A stretch of 64,000 nt of DNA from positions 196,001 to 260,000 of the forward strand of contig CAUYUJ010016158.1 of the NCBI GenBank assembly GCA_963575745.1, written 5' to 3'. The notes beneath the pieces were generated by a model. The model saw only the letters and a program-made list of their open reading frames with translations, searched no databases and had not been told where the DNA came from. The stretch is from Prorocentrum cordatum. Taxonomy: Eukaryota > Sar > Dinophyceae > Prorocentrales > Prorocentraceae. The translations under genes were made by a program, and so were the position numbers. Of this stretch, positions 54,741 through 63,522 are shown one piece after another. Numbering within the stretch: the stretch's first letter is position 1; each line of letters begins with the position of its first letter.

Positions 54741-55100
54741 GATTCCCAAAGATTCCGCATGGGATTCCTAAGAATTCCCGAAAGATTCGTAGGATTCCCT
54801 CGGGATTCTCAATGTTCACTGATTCCCTGGGGATTGCCCGGATTCATAGGGATTCCTCGGGAACTTTACGGATTGCGAGGATTCCCTAAAGATTCCCAGG
54901 GTACCCTGATTCCCAGGATTGCTACGATTCCCTCGGCGGAACGCCCACTGAGGCCAGGATCATCGTGAAGGGTGTGCTGAAATGGGCGTTGCCGCTGGGA
55001 CCTTTGGCGGAGCTCCCTCTGGGGTCACGATCCTCGTGATGGGTATACCGAAGTTGGCGCAGCCTTTGAAGTTTTCGGCGGAACTCCCAGCCGCTGAAGT
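54741..55100. repeat. GATTCCC words and an 80-bp duplicated segment
   Basis: GATTCCCNNGGGATT-type words at 54741-54935, then two copies of a segment with CATCGTGAAGGGTGTGCTGA or its variant (about 54960 and 55035). Confidence 0.7.
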
Positions 55101-55960
55101 TTTCGGCGATCGGGGCCCTATAGGGATCCTATAGGCCCTGCAGGATTTCCATCGGGATCCTATAGGGACCTCACCGTCCCTGCAGGATCTCTATAGGGTC
55201 TCTACAAGGATCCTACAGGGATCTCTATAGGTTCTCTTTCGGGTTTCAAAAGGAACCCTATAGGGATCTTTATAGGGTCTCTATAGGGTTCCTAAAGGGA
55301 CCCTATAGAGACCTATACCGGGTCTCTGTAGGGATCCTAAAGGGACCTATAGGGATCGCTATAGGTTCTCTATAGGGATCCTGGGGGGACCCTATAGGGA
55401 TCTTCATAGAATCTCTATATGGTTGCTGAAGGGACCCTATAAGAATCTCTAAAGGGTTTCTATCGGATTCTTACGGGGACCCCTCAGCGATCTCGACAGG
55501 GTCTCTATATAGGCTTTCTGAAGGGACCCTATAGGGATCTCCATAGGGTCTCTATAGGGTTCCTCAAGGGACTCGATAGAGACCTATATCGGATCTCTAT
55601 AGGGATCCTAGAGGGTCCCTATAGGGATCTCTATAGGATCTCTATAGGGTTCCTCAAGGGACTCGATAGAGACCTATATCGGATCTCTATAGGGATCCTA
55701 GAGGGTCCCTATCGGGATCTTCATCGAATCTCTATAGGGTTCCTGAAGGGACCCTCTAGGGATCTTTATTGGGTCTCTATAGGGTTACCCAAACAACCTT
55801 CCAAAGATCCTAAAGGGACCCCATAAGGATCTTATAGGCCATGCAGGGTTCCCATAGGTGGCCTTTTAGGATCCAAGGGGCTTCCAGGTTTTTCATAGGG
55901 GCCCTGTCGGGATCCTGTAGGCCCTGCAGGGCTTCCATAGGGATCCAATGGGGACCCCGT
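55100..55960. repeat. CTATAGGGATC degenerate satellite
   Basis: Words of 11-18 bp such as CTATAGGGATCTCTATAGGG throughout, with a near-identical 90-bp duplication at 55551-55640 and 55641-55720. TAG-rich, hence no ORFs. Confidence 0.93.
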
Positions 55961-56186
55961 TCTGGAGCCTCGCCGGAGCCAATGTCGGAATCCGCTTGGA
56001 GTTTCGTCGGGGGAACGGAAGGAGAGCATTTCTTTTTTGTTTTCGTTGGGTTGCTCGGTTGTTGGGTTGCTGGGGGGGACGGGTTGCTAGCCACGCGTCC
56101 TGGTGATCCGCCTTGAGTAGTAGGGACGAGGCGGTTACAGTGAGCTCACGGGACGCCTCCCTCATAACCGCCTTGACCTTGGCGTT

Positions 56187-56336
56187 GTTGCTGTTGTTGT
56201 GGTTGTTGGTGTTGTTGTTGTTGTTGTTGTTGTTGTACTCGTTGTTATTGTTGTTGATGTTGTTGTTGTTGTTGTTGTTGTTGTTGTGGTTGTTGTGGTT
56301 GTTGTGGTTGTTGTTGCTGTTGTTGTTGTTGTTGTT
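56187..56336. repeat. (GTT)n microsatellite, long
   Basis: GTT with GGT/CTG interruptions leading directly into module X at 56337. The stretch 55961-56186 upstream has no recognised gene. Confidence 0.95.
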
Positions 56337-57000
56337 GAACATTATTAATTCTAAAGAATAATTATTGTTGGGACCCCTGGTGCACGGCCCCCCTGCGCCG
56401 CCTAGGCCGCAGCTACATTTTCATCATTTTCGTGAGGAAGCCTCAGGTAATACGATGTCATCAAGATCCGGTTGTTTTGTTGTAATCCGTTTCCCTTGCA
56501 AAAAACACTATAAAATGACATTTCTTGTTCTAATATAATCAAATTTCAAGAATCCCTTGCAAAAAATAAGGTAAAGTGGACATTCGCGCGCGCAAGACGA
56601 AATCCTTCCAAAAGCTTAGTGTTCGGAGCGATTTTAACATAAAAACATCAAAAAACCAATGGTTTTTCAACAAAAAAATGTCAAAATCTCATCCCGCGCG
56701 CTCTTGCGGATTCGTAGGAAACCCAACACTTTTTAAACATTTCTGTCAAACGGGCTTTTGCGAGCAACTTTTTCGAACTTCTGCGACAACGGTTGCGCAC
56801 CTGCCAGGGCCATCATCCCTGTCAAATAATACCATGCGGGACACATTCGTTTTTTCTTCGCGCGCGCACGCCGAAATCTCCAAAAACCATTGGGTTCTTA
56901 AGAATTTTACCACCGCGCATCATAAAATCACACGAATCGCACCGTAGGTCCTCGAAAAACACCTGCACGAATCGCACCGTAGGAATTTGATTAAAAAATG
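56337..57000 (+). repeat. Module X copy 2 followed by variant Z
   Basis: X as at 53279, then instead of Y the sequence AAATCTCCAAAAACCATTGG, ATCGCACCGTAGGTCCTCG. The same X-Z junction is at 59839-59930. Confidence 0.93.
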
Positions 57001-57414
57001 TGACGAACTCCTCTCTCTCTGTCTCTCTCTCTTTGTCTCTCTCTCTCCCGCTCTCTTCCTCTGTCTCGCCTTCTCTCTCTCAGTGTCTGTACCATGTCTA
57101 GCACTGGTAACAAAGGTATTTGTGTATCCCCACATCCGCCCAGGAATTCCACAAATGTGACCAACTATCTTGCGAGTACGTATCATCTCATGTGTGTCGT
57201 GCACACTATCAAATGTAACAGAGTTGTGTATTCCCATCATCCCAGGAACTTGACCCAAAAATGTGACCAACTCCGCTCTCTCTGTCTCTCTCTCTGTCTG
57301 CTCTCTGTCTCTCTCTCTGTCTCTCTGTATTATGTATTGTATGGCACAATTGCACCATGCTGGGCACATGCGCGCCCCGAATAAGTGACCAAGTTCTGTG
57401 GGTGTGTACCCCAC
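57001..57414. repeat. CT-rich and AATGTGACCAACT tandem segment
   Basis: CTCTCTGTCTCT runs at 57010-57080 and 57275-57330 bracket two partial copies of CCCAGGAA followed by AAATGTGACCAACT. Confidence 0.7.
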
Positions 57415-57640
57415 GCCAGTGTAGTAGCCACGGTCGTCCGCACGCCACGAAGTGAAGTGTCCCAACGTCATAGGGCGGGAAGCTGGGTTTGGGTGGTCGC
57501 GAAGAGTCGTTTGGATATTTGGTAGAGCTTGTAATGCCCCCCCACGAAGTGGGGGTATTGCCTGGTGTCGTATGAAAACCCTGGCACTGGGGAGAACACC
57601 ACGCGTTCGGGTAAAATGATTGTTGTTGTTGTTGTTGTAA
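57415..57640 (+). repeat. Module Y, copy 2, with (GTT)n tail
   Basis: GCCACGGTCGTCCGCACGCC to AAAATGATTGTTGTTGTTG. The hairpin arms and GAAAACCCTGGCACTGG are conserved. Confidence 0.92.
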
Positions 57641-58224
57641 TGGTTTTTGATTTCCCATTGCTGAAGACTAAGTATTATTGATCCCCCTTTCAATTCAAGT
57701 GCTTCTCACGTGGATCGTACATCTTGTTACAAGGGAGAAGTCTTCCTCTTCAACTTGCGCCCCTGTCCCGAACAACAACAACGGCTCCCGCCGGATAGTT
57801 ACTCACAAATAATTATTCGACACGCGCTCTCGCGCGGGACTTCCTGAACGTTTACTCAGAAATCGCGCTCTCGCGTAGGACTTCCTCACAATTTATTCAG
57901 ACGCCGCGCCTTCGACATTCAGGAGTCACGCTCTCGCTGTGGATTTCCTGACGATTGATTTGGGAATCGAGCTGTCGCTCGAGACTTCCTCGCGGTTCAT
58001 GCAGGACGCACGCTTCAGCAACCCGCCTGCTCGACCTGGCCGCCTGGGCGTTCCTTGCCGCTCGCCTGTTAGGGTCTACCCGCCCGATCTGCCCGTCTTG
58101 TTCTGCCACGTGTTTTTTGCTCCTAGCCCCCCTCCTAGTTTCTCTCGTGCTCCATCCTCCTCCCCCACCCTTGTCCCTTCCTTCCGTCCGTCCCCTCTTC
58201 CCCTGCCTCAAGGGGTGTACGACA
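57641..58224. other. Degenerate GCTCTCGCGCGGGACTTCC sequence, no gene
   Basis: 57705-57800 is related in inverted orientation to 42195-42260. 57820-58000 has three CGCTCTCGC...GACTTCCT words. 58130-58205 is CT-rich. Confidence 0.5.
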
Positions 58225-58525
58225 TACACGTTGCATGTAAGAAAGATATACCCCCAAAAGGGTACGGTCGAAGAGGAAGGTGGCGGGTATCGAAGATTCG
58301 GGATATACGTGTTGAGTGGCACGTGAGCAGGTAAGAGCGAACAGTCGTAAAATGATTGTTATAATGGTTGTTGTTATTGTCATTGTTGATTTTGCTGTTG
58401 TGATTGTTGTTGTCGTTGTTGTTGTTGCTGTTAGCGTTGCTGTTGCTGCTGTTATTGTTGTCGTTGTCGTTGTCGTTGTCGTTATGGTTGTGCTTGTGGT
58501 TGTTGCTGTTGTTATAATTGTTGAA
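58225..58525 (-). repeat. Inverted copy of the 40.0-kb head repeat, with GTT-rich flank
   Basis: The reverse complement of 58225-58345 shares the order GCTCACGTG, CCCGAATCTTCGATACCCGC, TACCCTTTTGGGGGTATA with 38555-38665, 40030-40130 and 41705-41805. It is followed on the + strand by ATGATTGTTATAATGG and GTT-rich DNA. Confidence 0.85.
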
Positions 58526-59305
58526 CATTTATTACTTCTAAAGAATAATTATTGTTTGGGCCCCTGGTGCATGGCCCCCCCGCCGCGCCTTGGCCGCAGC
58601 CACATTTTCATCATTTTCGTGAGGAAGTCTCAGGCAAAACGGGTTGGTCCGGATCCGGTTGTTTTGTTACGGCCCGCTTTCCCTTGCAAAAAATAAGCTA
58701 AAGTGGACATTTCTTGTTCTAACATAACCAAACTTCAAGAATCCCTTGCAAAAATAAGGTAAAGTGGACATTCGCGCGCGCAAGACGAAATCCTTCCAAA
58801 ACCTTAGTTTTCGTAGCGATTTTAACATAAAAACATCAAAAAACCAATGGTTTTTCAAAAAAAATTGTCAAAATTTCATCCCGCGCGCTCTTGCGGATTC
58901 GTAGGAAACCCAACACTTTTTAAACATTTCTGTCAAACGGGCTTTTGCGAGCAACTTTTTCGAACTTCTGCAACAACGGTTGCGCACCTGCCAGGGCCAT
59001 CATCCCTGTCAAATAATACCATGCGGGACACATTCGTTTTTTCTTCGCGCGCGCACGCCGTCGTCGTCGGCCGCGGGGCCCTGAATAGTAGCCACGGTCG
59101 TCCGCATGCCACGAAGTGAAGTGTCCGAACGTCATAGGGCGGGAAGCTGGGTGTGGGTGGTGGCGAAGAGTCGTTTGGAAATTTGGTAGAGCTTGAACCG
59201 GCCCCCCCACAAAGTGGGGGTATTGCCCGCCTCCTATGAAAACCCTGGCACTGGTGAGAACGGAGTGTCCCCACGTGCTAGTAATTGTTGTTGTTGTTGT
59301 TGTTG
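58524..59305 (+). repeat. Modules X and Y, copy 3
   Basis: X at 58524-59059 joins Y at 59085-59305 through the same CGTCGTCGTCGGCCGCGGGG junction as copy 1. It ends ACGTGCTAGTAATTGTTGTT. Confidence 0.95.
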
Positions 59306-60000
59306 AACATTATTACTTCTAAAGAATAATTATTGTTGGGGCCCCTGGTGCACGCCCCCCCGCCGCGCCTAGGCCGCAGCCTCATTTTCATCATTTTCGT
59401 GAGGAAGTCTCAGGCAAAACGGGGGTCCGGATCCGGTTGTGTTGTTACGATCGGTTTTCCCTTGCAAAAAATAAGCTAAAGTGGACATTTCTTGTTCTAA
59501 CATAACCAAACTTCAAGAATCCCTTGCAAAAAATAAGGTAAAGTGGACATTCGCGCGCGCAAGACGAAATCCTTCCAAAACCTTAGTGTTCGTAGCGATT
59601 TTAACATAAAAACATCAAAAAACCAATGGTTTTTCAAAAAAAAATGTCAACATTTCATCCCGCGCGCTCTTGCGGATTCGTAGGAAACCCAACACTTTTT
59701 AAACATTTCTGTCAAACGGGCTTTTGCGAGCAACTTTTTCGAACTTCTGCAACAACGGTTGCGCACCTGCCAGGGCCATCATCCCTGTCAAATAATACCA
59801 TGCGGGACACATTCGTTTTTTCTTCGCGCGCGCACGCCGAAATCTTCAAAAACCATTGGGTTTCTTAGGAATTTTAGCACCGCGCAACATAAAATCATAC
59901 GAATCGCACCGTAGGTCCTCGAAAAACATCTGTACGAATTTTCAAAATTTCTACCCGCGCGCGCTGTCCGAATCCTAAAAAACCAATGGTTTTTCAACAT
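59306..60000 (+). repeat. Module X copy 4 followed by variant Z
   Basis: X starts immediately after the (GTT)n tail of the preceding Y, 782 bp after the previous X start. It continues into Z. Confidence 0.95.
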
Positions 60001-60100
60001 TTATGTTACATGAGCTCGCGCGAGCTACTTTCGCAAGCTTACCTCGCAAGCTAGCGTCCAGAAAATGTTACCACAACAAGTCACTGTACCCATGCGCCAG

Positions 60101-60298
60101 TGTAATAGCCACGGTCGTCCGCAGGCCACGAAGTGAAGTGTCCGAACGTCATAGGGCGGGAAGCTGGGTGTGGGTGGTGGCGAAGAGTCGTTTGGAAATG
60201 TGGTAGAGCTTGAACCGGCCCCCCCACAAAGTGGGGGTATTGGCGGGCGTCGTATGAAAACCCTGGCACTGGTGAGAACGGAGTGTCCCCACGTGCTA
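60101..60298 (+). repeat. Module Y, copy 4, interrupted by a TIR element
   Basis: Matches Y up to ACGTGCTA, then is broken by 60299-60939 and resumes CTAGTAAGTGTTGTTG. Confidence 0.92.
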
Positions 60299-60539
60299 GA
60301 GATTGTTTTTTTATCCTCTGGGGGGTAACGCTCGTTACCCGGGCCTCTCCCCCCCCCCCCCCCCGTAACGGTAACGCTCGTACGCGGGGGGGGTCTCGGT
60401 CTTCCCCTCCAACATGCTGGTGCCCGAAGGCATGCGCACTGTGGTGTGGTGGTCGCAGGCGCACTGTGGGCGCTCGCAGGCCATTGCGGCGCTCGCATGC
60501 GCGATGCTGGTGCTTGCGGGCTTTGCGCTTGTACTCGAA

Positions 60540-60597
<58 letters not shown>

Positions 60598-60939
60598 CGG
60601 CGCCCGAAAACGGCCTCCGGAGGCCGAAACAGGCGGCAAACGTCGTCGTCGTCGTCGTCGACCTCGTCGCTCGTCGCTCGTCGATCATCGTCGTCGCGCG
60701 CGCGGGCGCGGGCGTGGTGCCGGGACCACGCGGCGGGCTTTGCGCTTGTACTCGAATCGCAAGCCACTGTGGTGCTCTCAGGCAGAGAGTGCTGCTCGCG
60801 CGCATACTATGGCGATCGCAGAGCGCCCCTGCTTCGCCATACCCCGCCCCGCCCAAGCGTTACCGTTACCCGGGGGGCACGACCCCCCCCCCCCCCCCCG
60901 GGTAACGAGCGTTACCGGCCGGAATAAAATAATGATCTC
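60299..60939. mobile_element. 641-bp terminal-inverted-repeat element (MITE-like), 3-bp target duplication
   Basis: The left end is GAGATTGTTTTTTTATCC and the right end, reverse complemented, is GAGATCATTATTTTATTCC. Inside both comes GGTAACGCTCGTTACCCGGG (left about 60325-60344; right the same in inverse at about 60898-60917), and a further inner pair CGTAACGGTAACGCT / AAGCGTTACCGTTA. CTA flanks both sides (60296-60298 and 60940-60942). The uninterrupted site ACGTGCTAGTAATTG is present in the paralogous module at about 59272. The interior has a CGT microsatellite (60541-60598) and no transposase. The family is not assigned. Confidence 0.85.
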
Positions 60940-60947
60940 CTAGTAAG

Positions 60948-61011
<64 letters not shown>

Positions 61012-61190
61012 AATGTTGTTGTTGTTGTTGTTGCTGTTGCTGTTGTTGTTGTGTTTGTTGTTGTAGTTGTTGCAGTTCTTGTTGTAACTGCTGCTGCTGC
61101 TGATGTTGCTGTTGGTGGTGCTGCTGCCGTTTATATGGTTGTTTATGGATTTTCTTTTCGAAGAAAATCATTGTTGATCCCACCTCTCCG
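60948..61190. repeat. (GTT)n then GCTGTT microsatellite
   Basis: The (GTT)n tail of the interrupted module Y, about 20 pure units then CTG/GTT mixtures, ending in TTTTCGAAGAAAATCATTGT, a sequence like the start of module X. Confidence 0.93.
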
Positions 61191-61204
61191 GTAACCATGG
61201 TATT

Positions 61205-61310
61205 TTCCTGGAAAGGGCGTGGGCCGAGTTAGAGGTCTGCCCCAGGATCTGACGGCTGTAGGGCCGGCGAATTTCTTTTGCGATAAATAACAAGGTCGCC
61301 TAGGGCCGGC
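61205..61310 (+). repeat. GGAAAGGGCGTGGGCC module, diverged copy
   Basis: GGAAAGGGCGTGGGCCGAG and GCGATAAATAACAAGGTCG in the same order as 35840-36000, 50008 and 51200. Confidence 0.8.
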
Positions 61311-61319
61311 GAATTAAAA

Positions 61320-62090
61320 AGTTGAGGATGTCTCGAGCGAAGCGCTTGTTTTTTTTCAGAATGTGTTGAGGATGTCTCGAGCGAAACGCTTGTTTTGTGT
61401 TATAGATTGTCCTCTCCTGGGGACCAGAATTTAGAGGATCTCTCAAGTGAAATGCTTGGTTTCACGTGCCCAGGTCTTGAGGATTTCTCGAGCGAGATGC
61501 TTGGTTTCACGCCTCCAGGTTGCCCAGGCAGAGGTCAAGCGCCAGGATTTGTTGAGGATGTCTCGAGCGAGACGCTTGGTTTCACGCGTCCTCGTCGCCC
61601 AGGCGGATGTCTAGAATGAGAAGGTGTTGAGGAAGTCTCGATCGAGATGCTTGTTTGCACGTATCCAGGTTGCCCAGGCGGATGCCTAGCATGAGGATGT
61701 GTTGAGAATGTCTCGAGGGATACGCTTGTTTTCACGTGTCCAGGTCGCCCAGGCGGATGTCTAACATGAAGATGTGTTGAGGATGTCTCGAGCGAGACGC
61801 TTGGTTTCACGCGTACAGGTCGCCAAGGCGGATGTCCAGAATGAGGAGGTGTTGAAAACGTCTCGAGCGAAACGTTTGTTTTCACGTGCCCGGGTCACCC
61901 AGGCGGACGTCTCACATGAAGATGTGTTGAGGATGTCTCGAGCGAAGTACTTGATTTCACGTGTCCAGTTCGCCCAGGTGGATGTCTAGCATGAGACTGT
62001 GTTGAGGATGTGTTGAGCGAAACGTTTGTTTTCACGTGTCCAGGTCGCTCAGGCGGATGTCTAGAATGAGGATTTTGACAGGATGTCTCG
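61320..62090. repeat. 75-bp tandem repeat with GAGGATGTCTCGAGCGAAAC
   Basis: GTTGAGGATGTCTCG begins at 61551, 61625, 61701, 61776, 61851, 61926 and 62001 (74-76 bp). The second half is CGTGTCCAGGTCGCCCAGGC then GGATGTCTAGAATGA. 75 is 25 codons, so both strands stay open in frame over several units. Confidence 0.95.
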
Positions 62091-62225
62091 AGCGAAACGC
62101 TTGTCCCCAGCACGTTCCGTAGCGCGTCCCCTTGGCACGTCCCGCGGTGCGTCCCCATGACACGTCCCCTGGCATGCCGCCTGGCGCGTCCCTTGAGACG
62201 TTCCGCGGCGCGTCCTCCTGGCATG
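62091..62225. repeat. TTGGCACGTCCC words, block 1
   Basis: GTAGCGCGTCCCCTTGGCAC and variants, leading into the 300-bp element exactly as at 37380-37500. Confidence 0.88.
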
Positions 62226-62440
62226 TCCCCCTGTGAATTAGCTCTGGGGCAGCTTCTATGTGTTCAGGCAGCTCGAGCTTAAGATCCAGATCAGTTCGGT
62301 CAGGACTCGGATGCAAAGGAAGACTCGATCCACGACGCTATAGAGCACAACCGCGGCATGGCACATCGCAATTCAGCACGGTGCAGCACATCACAGACTT
62401 CGGCACGGTACATCAAGATCGGTACAATCAGCATTGTAAC
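62225..62440 (+). repeat. About 300-bp dispersed element, copy 5 (3'-truncated)
   Basis: Same truncation point as the copy at 37498-37720, followed by the same CCTTGGCACGTTCC array (62440-62660). Confidence 0.92.
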
Positions 62441-62659
62441 CTGGCACGTTCCTTGGCACGTTCCGTGGGGCGTCCCTTGGCGAGTCCCCCTGGCACGTCG
62501 CGTGGCGCGTCCCCTGGCACATTCCGTGGCACATCCATTGGCACGTTCCGTAGCGCGTCCCCTTGGCACGCCCTACGGTGCGACCCCATGGCACGTCCCC
62601 TGGCACGTCGCCTGGCGCGTTCCTTGGGACGTTTCGCGGCGCGTCCTCCTGGCATGTCC

Positions 62660-62960
62660 CCTTGTCAATTAGCTCTGGGGCAGCTTCTATGTGTTCAGGC
62701 AGCTCGAGCTTAAGATCCAGATCAGTTCGGTCAGGACTCGGATGCAAAGGAAGACTCGATCCACGACGCTATAGAGCACAACCGCGGCATGGCACATCGC
62801 AATTCAGCGCGGTGCAGCACATCACAGCCCTCGGCACGGTACATCAAGATCGATACAAACAGCATTGTTTTTGCCCGTCACCCAATCAGTTGTTTTTGAA
62901 AACGTTGCAATGCGTTACATTTCTATATTCCTTTTCGGATTCGTGGGTCGATCATGTTTC
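62660..62960 (+). repeat. About 300-bp dispersed element, copy 6
   Basis: Full-length, ending CGTGGGTCGATCATGTTT. 62961-63088 has no recognised gene. Confidence 0.92.
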
Positions 62961-63088
62961 AATCTTCTTCCAGGGCTCGCACCCTGTGTTTACCACGGGA
63001 AAGTGAGGTGCCACCAAACTCTGCCCCTGGCCCCCGGTTTACAACAACAGCGGTTCCCGTCTGATATTTCTTCACAACCTATTCCCAA

Positions 63089-63522
63089 TTCTTTACGCTT
63101 CGCGTATCCCCACCAGCCCATCCCACAACAGCAACTCTTGCGAAGCATGGCGACAGTCGTGTTTTTCAGGCGTGTGTCCGCTTGCCCCCGCATGGCTCCC
63201 CTGCTACTCCTTCCTCCCGCCTCCTTGTACATCCTCCTTGTGGGGGGAGCGGGAGAAGGACGAGGCGGAGGAGGAGGGAGAGAAAGCGCTCCTCGTGGTT
63301 TGAGTCGTTTGGGGTTTCTCGTCCTGGTGTGAGTCGTTCGGGCCCTTCTTCCTGGTGTGAGTCGTTCGGGCTCTTCGTGGTGTGAGTCGTTCGGGCTCTT
63401 CGTCCTGGTGTGAGTCGTTCGGGCTTCTCGTGGTGTGAGTTGTTCGGGCCCCTCGTCCTGGTGTGAGTCGTTCGGGCCCCTCCTCCTGGTGTGACTCGTT
63501 CGGGCTCCTCGTGGTGTGAGTC
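63089..63522 (+). repeat. 434-bp duplicated block, copy 2
   Basis: Matches 43355-43788 from TTCTTTACGCTTCGCG into the GTGTGAGTCGTTCGGG array. Confidence 0.92.
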
